Part shown: positions 55,367-63,835 of the stretch, piece by piece
Numbering within the stretch: position 1 is the first letter of the stretch
Layout: the number at the start of each line of letters is the position of its first letter
Assembly: GCF_001598695.1 (NCBI RefSeq)
Contig: NZ_BCZK01000015.1
Coordinates: forward strand, 1 to 64,000
Length of the DNA: 64,000 bases
DNA from: Klebsiella oxytoca NBRC 105695
GTDB lineage: Bacteria; Pseudomonadota; Gammaproteobacteria; Enterobacterales; Enterobacteriaceae
Reading direction: 5' to 3'
Program-made: the position numbers and the translations under genes
Notes under the pieces: model-generated
What the model saw: only the letters and a program-made list of their open reading frames with translations
Told to the model about the DNA's origin: nothing
The model's database searches: none

Positions 55367-55717
55367 ATGGCGGGCAAACGTATTGCGCGGGAAAAAAAGA
55401 CCATTAGCAGCATGATCGCGCTCTACCAGCGCCGCTGCCCGGAGGCCCGTGACGATACCGAACACTATCAGGCGCTCAACGCCTATGCCGACAAGCGGCT
55501 GGATAGGTGCGTATTTGGCGAAGAAAAGCCGGCCTGCAAGCAGTGCCCGGTGCACTGCTATCAGCCCGCGAAACGCGAAGAGATGAAGCAGATTATGCGC
55601 TGGGCGGGGCCGAGGATGCTCTGGCGGCATCCGATCCTGACGATTCGCCACCTGATCGATGATAAACGCCCGGTGCCGGAGTTACCGGAAAAGTATCGAC
55701 CCAAAAAGCCGCAATAA
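55367..55717 (+). CDS. Nitrous oxide-stimulated promoter family protein
   Basis: A 116-residue cytosolic protein matching the small family named for a nitrous oxide-stimulated promoter (PF11756, from memory). It has a cluster of four Cys (LDRCVFGEEKPACKQCPVHCY) that could bind metal, and a basic C-terminus. GGGAGG lies upstream of the ATG. An NsrR-like palindrome in front suggests control by nitric oxide. No biochemical role is known to me. Confidence 0.8.
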   Translation: MAGKRIAREKKTISSMIALYQRRCPEARDDTEHYQALNAYADKRLDRCVFGEEKPACKQCPVHCYQPAKREEMKQIMRWAGPRMLWRHPILTIRHLIDDKRPVPELPEKYRPKKPQ

Positions 55718-55724
55718 ACTCCCC

Positions 55725-55920
55725 GGCTTGCGCTGCGCTTAGCCGGGCTACAATTCGTGCGGTCTGTAGCCCGGATAAGGCGTCAGCCGCGATCCGGGGC
55801 CTCGCTGGCCTAAAAAATGGCGAATTTTCCCCGGAGGCGATGCTGCGCATCTGTCCGGGCTACGTCCTACGGGAGAGGTAGGCCGGATAAGGCGTCAGCC
55901 GCGATCCGGGGCCTCGCCGG
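55725..55920. repeat. REP/BIME cluster with a 35-bp direct repeat
   Basis: Palindromic REP-type units of the GCCGGATAAGGCG kind fill the gap between two convergent genes. A 35-base segment beginning CCGGATAAGGCGTCAGCCGC occurs identically at 55771-55805 and 55883-55917. The second copy runs into the 3' end of sitD and supplies its last codons and stop. Such elements stabilise mRNA and bind DNA gyrase or Pol I. Confidence 0.85.
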
Positions 55921-56749
55921 AACGGGCTGTGGTCTGACTATCGCGAACCGACGTCCAGACAAACGCGATAACGAACAGGACGGTAAACAGCACCACAATG
56001 GTCGGCGCCGGGGCGCTGTCGAGATAAAACGACAGCCACACGCCGCCCAGCGAACAGCTTAACGCTATCGCCACCGCCAGCAGCAGGGCGCTGACAAAAC
56101 GTCGCGTCAGCAGCAGAGCGATCGCCCCCGGCGCTATCAGCAGCGAAATCGACAAAATGATCCCCACCGCTTTCAGCGTCGCCACGATGGTCAGCGCAAT
56201 CATGCACAGTAGCCCATAATGCAGCAGCCCGCAGTGCAATCCGCTGGCCTTCGCTTGCTGCGGGTCAAAGGCGTGCAGCAGAAAATCACGCCACTTAAAC
56301 CCGATAATCAGTGCTATTCCCAGTGCGATCAGCGACGTTTGCGCAATATCGCCGGCGCAAATTCCCAGCATATCGCCAAACAGAATATGATCGAGATGCA
56401 CCTCCGACTGAATCGACACGTACAGCACCAGGCCCGCGCCAAACATCCCGGAAAACACGATGCCCATGATCGTATCGCGTTTAATGCGGCTGTTATCGTC
56501 GAGATAGCCGGTGGCGATGGCGCAGAATAACCCGGCGATAAACGCGCCGATGGCGAAGGGGATACCGAGGATATACGCTACCACTACCCCCGGAAAAATC
56601 GCGTGGCTCATGGCATCGCCCATCAGCGCCCAGCCTTTGAGCACCAAAAAGACCGACAGCAGCGCGCAGGGAACGGCAACGATCGTCGACACCAGCATGG
56701 CGTTGACCATAAAGGAGAACTGAAAAGGTTCAAGCAGCGCGCTCAGCAT
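55895..56749 (-). CDS. sitD: Mn/Fe ABC transporter permease SitD
   Basis: The second membrane subunit of the SitABCD manganese/iron importer, 284 residues with about eight helices ([33 protein letters not shown] onward; KAVGIILSISLLIAPGAIALLL). I start at ATG 56749, which overlaps the sitC stop by 7 bases; the frame upstream of it is a shadow of sitC. The last residues GEAPDRG and the stop are encoded within a REP repeat. Confidence 0.92.
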   Translation of the reverse strand: MLSALLEPFQFSFMVNAMLVSTIVAVPCALLSVFLVLKGWALMGDAMSHAIFPGVVVAYILGIPFAIGAFIAGLFCAIATGYLDDNSRIKRDTIMGIVFSGMFGAGLVLYVSIQSEVHLDHILFGDMLGICAGDIAQTSLIALGIALIIGFKWRDFLLHAFDPQQAKASGLHCGLLHYGLLCMIALTIVATLKAVGIILSISLLIAPGAIALLLTRRFVSALLLAVAIALSCSLGGVWLSFYLDSAPAPTIVVLFTVLFVIAFVWTSVRDSQTTARSGEAPDRG

Positions 56750-57591
56750 GAGGCCTCCCTGGCGCGGCGACGGCTGGCGAGCAGGCCGTGCTTCGGCGCG
56801 AAAACAAAAGCGGCTAAAAACAGCAGCGTCTGGGCGACGACGATAATCCCGCCGGTCGCCCCGTCCAGATAGTAGCTCAGCCAGGCGCCGAAAAAGCTGG
56901 TCAGGCTGCCAATCGCAACGGCAATCGCCAGCAAGCGCGGGAAGCGATCGGTCAACAGCCAGGCGGTGGCACCGGGCGTCACTACCAGACAAATCACCAG
57001 AAACGCGCCGACGGTTTGCAGCGCCGCCACGGTACAGGCCGCCAGCAGGGTAAAGAACAGCAGCTTTAACCCGCTGGTGTTGAGGCCAATCGAACGAGCG
57101 TGGCTTTCATCGAAAAAGGTCACCATCAGGTCTTTCCACTTCAGCAGCAGAATCGCCATCGAAATAAAGCCAATCGCCGCCAGCTGAATAATATCCTCCG
57201 GGGCAATTGCCAGAATATTGCCGAGAATAATGGTCTGGATATTCACCGAGGTCGGATTCAGCGACATCATAAACAGGCCAATACCGAAAAAAGAGGAGAA
57301 GATCAGGCCGATAATCGCGTCTTCCTTCAGCTTCGAGCGCTGGTTAAGAAACAGCATGCTGCCCGCGGCCAGCCCGCCGGAAAGAAACGCCCCCAGCGCA
57401 AAGGGCAGACCGAGCATATAAGCGCCCGCCACGCCGGGGACAATGGAGTGGGAGAGGGCGTCGCCAATCAGCGACCAGCCTTTGAGCATCAAGTAGCAAG
57501 AGAGAAATGCGCACACCCCGCCTACCAGGGCCGAAACCCACATCGCATTCAGCATATAGTGATAACTAAACGGCTCCAGCAGCCAGCTCAT
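56743..57591 (-). CDS. sitC: Mn/Fe ABC transporter permease SitC
   Basis: A 282-residue metal ABC permease of the ABC-3 family with blocks [54 protein letters not shown] and [21 protein letters not shown]. It forms the membrane channel with SitD and overlaps sitB by 4 bases. Confidence 0.94.
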   Translation of the reverse strand: MSWLLEPFSYHYMLNAMWVSALVGGVCAFLSCYLMLKGWSLIGDALSHSIVPGVAGAYMLGLPFALGAFLSGGLAAGSMLFLNQRSKLKEDAIIGLIFSSFFGIGLFMMSLNPTSVNIQTIILGNILAIAPEDIIQLAAIGFISMAILLLKWKDLMVTFFDESHARSIGLNTSGLKLLFFTLLAACTVAALQTVGAFLVICLVVTPGATAWLLTDRFPRLLAIAVAIGSLTSFFGAWLSYYLDGATGGIIVVAQTLLFLAAFVFAPKHGLLASRRRAREASC

Positions 57592-58409
57592 CTTTCGCCC
57601 CCCGCCGCCCGGCGGCTGATAAATGGCCGCTCATCGTCGGTAATAATCCGCTCTTCCGCGCCGCTCAGCACCACGTGGCGCAGCACGCCGCTAAACGCCA
57701 GCTCGAGGTTTTCAGCGGTAAAGGTGCTTTCCGTCGGGCCGCTGGCCAGCACGGTACCTTTGACCATCACCGTGTAGTCGCAGAATTCGCTTACCGAACC
57801 GAGGTTGTGAGTGGAAACCAGCATGGTGCAGCCTTCGTCGCGCAATTCCCGCAGCAGCTCGATGATGCGCGCTTCGGTCTGCACGTCGACGCCGGTAAAG
57901 GGTTCATCCAGCAGGATGACTTTTCCCTGCTGAGCGATAGCGCGGGCCAGAAAGACGCGTTTTTTCTGGCCGCCGGAGAGTTCGCCGATCTGACGATGGC
58001 GGTACTCGCTCATGCCGACCCGCGCCAGGGCGGCGTCGACAATCTCATGGTCACGCGGTTTGGCCCGCCGTAGCCAGCCCATATGGCCGTAGCGCCCCAT
58101 CATTACCACATCCTCCACCAGTACCGGGAAGGACCAGTCCACCTCTTCCGCCTGCGGAACGTAGGCGACGAGATTCTGCCGCAGAGCGCGATTAACCGGC
58201 TGACCGAGAATCGCAATATCGCCCTTTCCGACGCGCACAAAGCCCATCAGCGCTTTAAACAGCGTCGATTTTCCCGAGCCGTTCACGCCGACCAGCGCGG
58301 CGATAGAGCTGCGCGGGACGCAGAACGAGGCATCGCGCAGCGCGGTGTGGCCGTTGCGGTAGGTGACGCTGACGTTGTTGACCGCGAGGCCCGGCTGCTC
58401 ATGGCTCAT
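57588..58409 (-). CDS. sitB: Mn/Fe ABC transporter ATPase SitB
   Basis: A 273-residue ATPase with Walker [15 protein letters not shown], signature [15 protein letters not shown], Walker [13 protein letters not shown] and H-loop VSTHNLG. It powers metal import through SitC and SitD. It overlaps both neighbours by 4 bases. Confidence 0.95.
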   Translation of the reverse strand: MSHEQPGLAVNNVSVTYRNGHTALRDASFCVPRSSIAALVGVNGSGKSTLFKALMGFVRVGKGDIAILGQPVNRALRQNLVAYVPQAEEVDWSFPVLVEDVVMMGRYGHMGWLRRAKPRDHEIVDAALARVGMSEYRHRQIGELSGGQKKRVFLARAIAQQGKVILLDEPFTGVDVQTEARIIELLRELRDEGCTMLVSTHNLGSVSEFCDYTVMVKGTVLASGPTESTFTAENLELAFSGVLRHVVLSGAEERIITDDERPFISRRAAGGER

Positions 58410-59323
58410 GCCTGTTTCCTTAGTCCGTCGTTGATGCCCTGGACGATGGTTTGGGTCGTAACGCGCAGCAGGTCGAGGTAGGTCGGCACCGGGCCATCGG
58501 CGGTACTCAGGGAGTCGACGTACAGGACGCCGCCGTAGTGGGCGCCGGCTTCCCGGGCCACCTGACGCGCCGGTTTATCGGAAATGGTGCTTTCGCTAAA
58601 AATGGTCGGGATGCGCTCTTTCTTCATGGTGTCGATGGTTTTGCGCACCTGCTGCGGGGTACCCTGCTGGTCGGCGTTGATCGGCCACAGATAGCGCTCC
58701 TGCAGGCCGTTATCGCGGGCCAGGTAAGAAAACGCGCCCTCGCTGGTCACCAGCCAGCGCTTATCCTGCGGCAGCTTCGCCAGTTCCGCCTTCAGCGGCG
58801 CCATGGTCTGACGGATCTTCTCTTTGTATGCTTCGGCGTTGTGGCGATAGGCGTTGGCGTTTGCAGGATCGTATTTCACCAGCGCGTCGCGAATATTATC
58901 GACATAGATCAGCGCGTTGTCCGCCGACATCCACGCGTGCGGGTTGGGTTTGCCGTTATACGGCCCTTCGCTGATGCCCATCGGCTGAATGCCGTTACTG
59001 ACCACCACTTCCGGTACGCCGTTTAAGTGCTGATAGAAGCGGGCGAACCACAGTTCAAGATTCAGGCCGTTGGCGAGGATGAGCTGCGCGCCCTGCGCGC
59101 GTTTGATATCCCCGGGGGTCGGCTGATATTCATGGATCTCGGCCCCCGGTTTGGTGATGGAGCTGACGTCGGCGGCGTCGCCCGCGACGTTTTGCGCCAT
59201 GTCGGCGATCACCGTGAAGGTGGTAATCACTTTAAATTTCTCTTTGGCCTGGACGGGGGCGACGGCCAGCAGCGCCAGAGTCGCGGCAAACATCAGATGC
59301 TTCAAAGGTGGCAGGTGCAGCAT
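58406..59323 (-). CDS. sitA: Periplasmic Mn/Fe-binding protein SitA
   Basis: The cluster A-1 metal-binding protein of the Sit system. It has a signal peptide ([18 protein letters not shown]) and metal-ligand blocks [15 protein letters not shown] (His), [10 protein letters not shown] (His), [13 protein letters not shown] (Glu) and [19 protein letters not shown] (Asp region). I use ATG 59323, with GAGGGA six bases upstream, in place of the GTG at 59335. MntR- and Fur-like sites lie 40-95 bases upstream. Confidence 0.95.
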   Translation of the reverse strand: MLHLPPLKHLMFAATLALLAVAPVQAKEKFKVITTFTVIADMAQNVAGDAADVSSITKPGAEIHEYQPTPGDIKRAQGAQLILANGLNLELWFARFYQHLNGVPEVVVSNGIQPMGISEGPYNGKPNPHAWMSADNALIYVDNIRDALVKYDPANANAYRHNAEAYKEKIRQTMAPLKAELAKLPQDKRWLVTSEGAFSYLARDNGLQERYLWPINADQQGTPQQVRKTIDTMKKERIPTIFSESTISDKPARQVAREAGAHYGGVLYVDSLSTADGPVPTYLDLLRVTTQTIVQGINDGLRKQA

Positions 59324-59362
59324 AAGGTCCCTCACAACGTTGCGGTTAATTAATCATCATTT

Positions 59363-59395
59363 ATAGCCATTGCTATGTTATATAGCATAAGCTAT
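59363..59395. promoter_or_regulatory. Tandem MntR-like boxes at sitA
   Basis: The pattern ATAGC-N4-GCTAT occurs twice, at 59363-59376 and 59382-59395. This is the core of the enterobacterial MntR box (ATAGCAAAGGCTAT type). The centres are 19 bases apart, nearly two helical turns, so two MntR dimers could bind side by side and repress sitABCD when Mn is high. Confidence 0.75.
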
Positions 59396-59400
59396 TTATA

Positions 59401-59419
59401 AATGAAAATAATTCTTATT
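59401..59419. promoter_or_regulatory. Fur-like site upstream of sitA
   Basis: AATGAAAATAATTCTTATT matches 16 of 19 bases of the idealised Fur palindrome AATGATAATAATTATCATT. It lies just upstream of the MntR-like boxes, as in Salmonella, where sit responds to both regulators. Confidence 0.6.
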
Positions 59420-59464
59420 TAGATGTGAGGCGAATGATTAGCGTTGAAACCAGCGGCGCGTGCG

Positions 59465-59493
59465 GAAAAGGCCCGGCCAAAGGGCCGGGCGCT
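59465..59493 (-). terminator. Terminator of the PTS/ROK/LacI operon
   Basis: An 8-bp GC-rich stem (GCCCGGCC/GGCCGGGC) on the minus strand is followed by CTTTTCC, immediately after the LacI-type gene stop. Confidence 0.75.
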
Positions 59494-59497
59494 AAAA

Positions 59498-60460
59498 TCA
59501 GGAGAGATCGGCCACCGACTGGCGGGGGATCAGGCGGCCCGCCAGCGTGCGCCCTTCGGGAGAGAAGGCGGGGCGCTCGTCAATCAGGTTGCGGATACGC
59601 TGCAGGCAGTTCTCCATCAGCTGCTCCAGCGGCCAGGAGATACAGGTCAGCGGCGGATTCAGCAGCGAGGCGAGGGGAGAATCCTCCAGGCTCAGCAGCG
59701 AAACCTCCTGCGGTACGGCGATGTTGAATTCGCGCAGCAGGCGCATCGCTTCGGCGGCGTAGCGGTCGCGTTTCACGATAATCACCGAGTATTTGCTGAA
59801 GCTGTTGATCAGCGTCAGCAGCGCCTGTTCAACGTTGTCGTTGGCCGCCAGCATCAGCTGCCGGTTAAAAGGGATGGAGTAGTTTTGCAGGACGTTGCGA
59901 TAGCCTTCGAGCATCTGGCGGCTGGCGTCATCGCTGTCGCTATCAATAAGCAGAGCGATATTGCGATGGCCTTTGCCGATCACGTAGCGGCAGGCGCTTT
60001 CGGTAGCAAAAGCGTAGTCATAGCCCTGATTATTGACCCCGGCAATGCTGAAACGGTCAAAAGAGATCACGTTGCGCGGCGCATCCGCCGGGACGGCGCC
60101 GAGTACCACTACCGCCACGCACTGACGCTGTAGATCATCGACGACCGCCGCCTGTTCCGCCGCATCCGTGACGTACTGAACAATCAGGTTCTTATTCAGC
60201 CCCTTCAGCGCTAATGAAAGCATCGGCAGCAGGCGCGCGCCGCTGCTTTCATCGTTTGCCGGGATCACCAGCCCCACGTGATTGGATGTTTGACTGGCGA
60301 GGTTTTGCGCGGCAAAGCTCGGGCGGTAGTTAAGTTCTTCTACCGCGCGCAGCACCGCTTCCCGGCTCTCTTCGCGCACGCCCCGGGTGCCGGTCAGCAC
60401 GCGGGATACCGTCGCTCGGGAGACATTCGCTAATCTTGAAACATCATCAATGGTTGGCAT
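59498..60460 (-). CDS. LacI-family transcriptional regulator
   Basis: A 320-residue LacI-type repressor with N-terminal helix-turn-helix (PTIDDVSRLANVSRATVSRVLTGTRGVREESREAVL) including the hinge helix region LNYRPSFAAQNLAS, and a periplasmic-binding-like sugar domain. It is the last gene of the PTS operon and probably binds the perfect 22-base palindrome at 63712-63733 upstream of the operon. Its inducer would be a phosphorylated beta-glucoside-type sugar. Confidence 0.9.
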   Translation of the reverse strand: MPTIDDVSRLANVSRATVSRVLTGTRGVREESREAVLRAVEELNYRPSFAAQNLASQTSNHVGLVIPANDESSGARLLPMLSLALKGLNKNLIVQYVTDAAEQAAVVDDLQRQCVAVVVLGAVPADAPRNVISFDRFSIAGVNNQGYDYAFATESACRYVIGKGHRNIALLIDSDSDDASRQMLEGYRNVLQNYSIPFNRQLMLAANDNVEQALLTLINSFSKYSVIIVKRDRYAAEAMRLLREFNIAVPQEVSLLSLEDSPLASLLNPPLTCISWPLEQLMENCLQRIRNLIDERPAFSPEGRTLAGRLIPRQSVADLS

Positions 60461-60516
60461 GGCTTTTTCTGTGTGAATATTTTCGCCTAGCTTAGCATAC
60501 CTGCTGAAAAAAGTGT

Positions 60517-61431
60517 CTACCGGCGGGGGCCTTCAGCAGCGGCCAGAACCGGCAGCCAGGCCGCGCCGCGCACGCCGCTGGCGTCGCCGAAGCGCGCCTT
60601 TTTGATCTGCGTTCGGCAGCTGTCGGAAAAGAGATACGGGACGATGGCCGACGGCAGCTGCTCGTAGATTTGCCCGACGTTGGAGAGCCCGCCGCCCAAC
60701 ACAATCACCTGCGGATCGAGGATATTGATTACCGAGGCCAGGCTGCGGGCGAAAGCGTCAATAAAATGCCACCAGTGGGCCAGCGCCTGCGGTTCGCCGT
60801 TTTGCGCGGCGGCGATAATCGCTTCCGCAGGCGCCTGTTCGCCGTAGCGGCGGGCAAAGCCGGTACCGGAGATAAAGCTTTCGATGCAGTTCTCTTTGCC
60901 ACAGTAGCAGGGCTGCGCCGGACCGTCGCGCTCGGGGCAATAGCCCGGCAGAGGATTGTGTCCCCACTCGCCAACGATGGCGTTAGGCCCGCTGAGTAGC
61001 CGTTGGTTCACCGCGATGCCGCCGCCGCAGCCGGTACCGATAATAACGCCGAATACGGTCGTTGCCCCTGCGCCCGCGCCGTCCACCGCTTCAGAGAGGG
61101 TGAAGCAGTCGGCATCGTTCGCCATCCATACCGGTTGACCAAGTTCCCGCATCAGGTCATGACGCAGGTCGTGGCCGTTGAGCACCAGACAGTTACAGTT
61201 TTTAATCAGGCCGCTTTGCGGGTCGATAGCCCCCGGTAGGCCGATGCCGATAGTAAACGGCCGTTCGCTCCAGTCGCTGACGGTCGCAATCAGCCCGAGC
61301 AGCTGCTGCATAAACGCCTGATAGCTCTCTTTATGCGTCGGACGGCGCTGGCGATAGACGCATTCGCCCGCCGCGTTGAGCAGGACGGCTTCCATTTTGG
61401 TGCCGCCAATGTCTAAACCCAGATGTAGCAT
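60517..61431 (-). CDS. ROK-family sugar kinase (Mak-like)
   Basis: A 304-residue ROK kinase with the ATP motif LDIGGTKMEAVLL, the substrate/catalytic region WMANDADCFTLSEA, IGTGCGGGI, the ROK zinc motif GHNPLPGYC...CYCGKENCIESF, and VIVLGGGLSN. It is closest in outline to E. coli fructokinase Mak, but in this operon the substrate may be glucose or another hexose freed by a phospho-glycosidase. It lies between the PTS genes and the regulator. Confidence 0.85.
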   Translation of the reverse strand: MLHLGLDIGGTKMEAVLLNAAGECVYRQRRPTHKESYQAFMQQLLGLIATVSDWSERPFTIGIGLPGAIDPQSGLIKNCNCLVLNGHDLRHDLMRELGQPVWMANDADCFTLSEAVDGAGAGATTVFGVIIGTGCGGGIAVNQRLLSGPNAIVGEWGHNPLPGYCPERDGPAQPCYCGKENCIESFISGTGFARRYGEQAPAEAIIAAAQNGEPQALAHWWHFIDAFARSLASVINILDPQVIVLGGGLSNVGQIYEQLPSAIVPYLFSDSCRTQIKKARFGDASGVRGAAWLPVLAAAEGPRR

Positions 61432-61435
61432 AGTT

Positions 61436-61676
61436 ATCCTTAATCGTGGTCGACGGTTTCCCGGGCCGCGACGTTATCCGCGATGCCAGCCGGTTTTCTC
61501 CGGGAGGGCGCTACGCGTGCAGTCCGGGTAGCCCGGCTAAGCGCAGCGCGAGCCGGGAAGTCAGCCAGGTGACATGAGCATTTACCGTTTTCCCGGGTTG
61601 CGGCGTCAACGCCTTACCCGGGCTACGTCATCCGCGATGCAGGCCGATTTTCTTCTCTCCCCTGGAGAGGGGAGCC
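61436..61676. repeat. REP-like region with imperfect direct repeat
   Basis: The gap between PTS IIA and the kinase gene holds REP-type inverted repeats (GTAGCCCGGCTAAGCGCAGC; CGGCGTCAACGCCTTACCCG). A roughly 50-base unit from ATCCGCGATGC to CTACGCGTGCAG occurs at 61476-61522 and again, with a small insertion, at 61630-61688. The second copy ends inside the IIA gene's last codons. Confidence 0.7.
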
Positions 61677-61991
61677 CTACGCGTGCAGCGGCCGCGAGCG
61701 GTAAATGGCGATCAGTTCGCCGATCAGCTCTTTCGCCAGAATCGAGGTCATCAGATGATCCTGAGCGTGAACCATCACCAGGGTCATTTTGGTTTTACCC
61801 TCGCCTTCGTCGGCTTCAATCAGCTGGGTCTGTACCCGATGCGCTTCGCGGGCAAAATGCGCCGCTTCTTTCATTTTTTCGTCGGCGGCGGCGAAGTCCC
61901 CCGCTTTAGCGCAGCTCAGCGCTTCGTAGCACAGGCTGCGCGACTGCCCGGCGTTGATGATAATACCCATCACCTGTTCTTCTAATTCCAT
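61677..61991 (-). CDS. PTS lactose/cellobiose-type IIA component
   Basis: A 104-residue IIA protein of the Lac/Chb family: a helical trimer that passes phosphate from HPr to IIB. The phospho-acceptor lies in LVMVHAQDHLM (His75), preceded by the AKAGDFAAADEKMKEA helix. It follows IIC in an operon ordered IIB-IIC-IIA. Likely sugars are cellobiose, chitobiose or aryl beta-glucosides. Confidence 0.92.
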   Translation of the reverse strand: MELEEQVMGIIINAGQSRSLCYEALSCAKAGDFAAADEKMKEAAHFAREAHRVQTQLIEADEGEGKTKMTLVMVHAQDHLMTSILAKELIGELIAIYRSRPLHA

Positions 61992-62014
61992 GACAAACCT
62001 CTGAATAGTATGAA

Positions 62015-63337
62015 TTATGCGGACTGCGGCGCGCCTTCAGCCTGGGCGGCGGCGTTAGCGTGCTCCTGCTCCAGCAGCTGTTTTTCGTAGGCTTTGAGGA
62101 ACGGCAGATACATCACCATCGCCGTCGCTATACAAATCAGGCACATGATCACCGGGCTAAAGCTCCAGTTTGCCGCCCAGGAGGCGCCGATAGGGGCTGG
62201 CGTTGTCCACGGCGTCATCGACACCACGCGGCTGACCAGGTCCAGCTTCAGCGCAAAGTAGGCCAGGGTCGCGTTGACCATCGGCACCAGCACGAACGGC
62301 AGGAAGAACAGCGGGTTCATGATGATCGGCGCGCCGAACAGAATCGGTTCGTTGATGTTAAATACGCCCGGCACCACGCCCATCCGGCCAATCGTCCGCA
62401 GATGCACGGCCTTGCTGCGCAGCAGCATCAGCGCCAGCGGCAGGGTGGAGCCGACGCCGCCGATCAGCAGATAGTGATCCCAGAAGCCCTGGACATAGAT
62501 ATGTGGAATCGCGGTCCCTGCGGCCATCGCCGCCTGGTTGATCGACAGATTCGCCATCCAGAACGGATTCATAATCCCGGTGACGATCAGCGCCCCGTGA
62601 ATGCCGGCAAACCACAGCACCTGGCACACCAGTACCGACAGCAGGATCGCCGGTAGGGTATCGGACGCCGCCACCAGCGGTTTCACCAGCGACATGATCG
62701 CTTCCGGAATGATCATGCCCAGCTGCGCTTCGATAAACAGGTTCAGCGGATGCAGCGTCAGCACGATCGCCAGCACCGGGATCAGGATCTCGAACGAGCG
62801 CGCCACGCCCGCCGGAACTTCAGGCGGTAGACGGATCGTAATGTTGTGGCGTTTGAGAAAGGCGTACAGCTCGGTAGAGTAAATCGCCACCAGAATTGCG
62901 GTAAAGATCCCCTGGCCGGAGAAGTAGGCGGTAGAGATCTGGCCATCTTTCAGCGGCGCGGCCACCAGCAGAAACGACATCAGCGACAGCATCCCGGCGG
63001 TCAGCGAGTCCAGGTTATGGTGCTTCGCCAGGCTGGCGGCGATCCCGACGGCGATAAACAGCGTCATCACCCCCATGCTGAAGTTAAACGGCAGCATCAG
63101 CGCATCGCGATGATCGAGCGAAAATTGCAGCCAGGCGCGGGCAAAGCCCCACGTCGTATCCGGGGAGAACGGGGGGAAGATAAACACCAGCAAAAACGAG
63201 CCAACGATCATAAAGGGCAGGGCGGTAATGAAACCGTCGCGGATGGAGGTGACGTATTTTTGCTGGCCGATCGCCCCCGCCATAGGCGTGATCTTCTGTT
63301 CAATCACGGCGATCAGCTTCGCGTACAGAGAGCTCAT
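62015..63337 (-). CDS. PTS cellobiose-type IIC permease
   Basis: A 440-residue membrane permease of the CelB/ChbC family with about ten helices. Typical blocks are VTSIRDGFITALPFMIVGSFLLVF near the N-terminus, FGAPIIMNPLFFLPFVLVPM, and PWTTPAPIGASWAANWSFSPVIM. It imports and, with IIB, phosphorylates a disaccharide. It begins 9 bases after the IIB stop. Confidence 0.94.
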   Translation of the reverse strand: MSSLYAKLIAVIEQKITPMAGAIGQQKYVTSIRDGFITALPFMIVGSFLLVFIFPPFSPDTTWGFARAWLQFSLDHRDALMLPFNFSMGVMTLFIAVGIAASLAKHHNLDSLTAGMLSLMSFLLVAAPLKDGQISTAYFSGQGIFTAILVAIYSTELYAFLKRHNITIRLPPEVPAGVARSFEILIPVLAIVLTLHPLNLFIEAQLGMIIPEAIMSLVKPLVAASDTLPAILLSVLVCQVLWFAGIHGALIVTGIMNPFWMANLSINQAAMAAGTAIPHIYVQGFWDHYLLIGGVGSTLPLALMLLRSKAVHLRTIGRMGVVPGVFNINEPILFGAPIIMNPLFFLPFVLVPMVNATLAYFALKLDLVSRVVSMTPWTTPAPIGASWAANWSFSPVIMCLICIATAMVMYLPFLKAYEKQLLEQEHANAAAQAEGAPQSA

Positions 63338-63346
63338 GATCTTTCC

Positions 63347-63661
63347 TTAGTTTTTGTTATCGATAAGGGAAAGCGCGAAATCCAGCACGGCGCCGCCTTT
63401 CTGCATGCCGTAATCCATCATGTTGATGGGTTCCACGCGGATCCCGTATTTATCAGCCTGTTTTTGCAGATCTTTCTGCATGTATTTCACCTGCGGCCCC
63501 AGCAGGACCACCTGGTAATGGCCGGCCTGTTGATCGAACTCCGCGACGCCAAAGGCGTTGATCTCTACCGGCAACCCGCGCTGCTCGGCCTCGGCGATCA
63601 TTTTTTTCACCAGCAGGCTGGTGGACATGCCCGCGGAACAGCACAACATTATCTTTTTCAT
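63347..63661 (-). CDS. PTS cellobiose-type IIB component
   Basis: A 104-residue IIB protein with the phospho-Cys motif MLCCSAGMSTSLLVKKM (Cys8) and the VVLLGPQVKYM block. It is the first gene of the minus-strand operon, its start about 50 bases from the operator palindrome. Confidence 0.94.
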   Translation of the reverse strand: MKKIMLCCSAGMSTSLLVKKMIAEAEQRGLPVEINAFGVAEFDQQAGHYQVVLLGPQVKYMQKDLQKQADKYGIRVEPINMMDYGMQKGGAVLDFALSLIDNKN

Positions 63662-63711
63662 ATATCGCTCCTGATGAGTGGGATGCGCCGACTATAGTCA
63701 CAATGGATATA

Positions 63712-63733
63712 AAACGGAAAGCGCTTTCCGTTT
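63712..63733. promoter_or_regulatory. LacI-type operator, perfect 22-bp palindrome
   Basis: A perfect 22-base palindrome with the core GGAAAGCGCTTTCC and outer arms AAAC/GTTT. The central CG and even symmetry are typical of LacI/GalR operators. It lies between the divergent PTS genes and probably controls both. Confidence 0.85.
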
Positions 63734-63747
63734 GTGGATTTATTTAT

Positions 63748-63763
63748 TGTGACCACGATCACC
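63748..63763. promoter_or_regulatory. CRP site
   Basis: TGTGACCACGATCACC matches the CRP consensus TGTGA-N6-TCACA except for the last base. It sits in the divergent promoter region and should couple PTS gene expression to cAMP, that is, to low glucose. Confidence 0.75.
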
Positions 63764-63835
63764 TATGACGGGCTTTTACTTTACACAGGAGTGCGCGATC
63801 ATCCTGGCGACTACTCTCTTCTGAAAGGCAGGATT

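Noticed and set aside
55895-56992. 365-residue version of SitD
   Set aside because: The first 81 residues are read from the sitC gene in another frame; ATG 56749 gives a family-length SitD.
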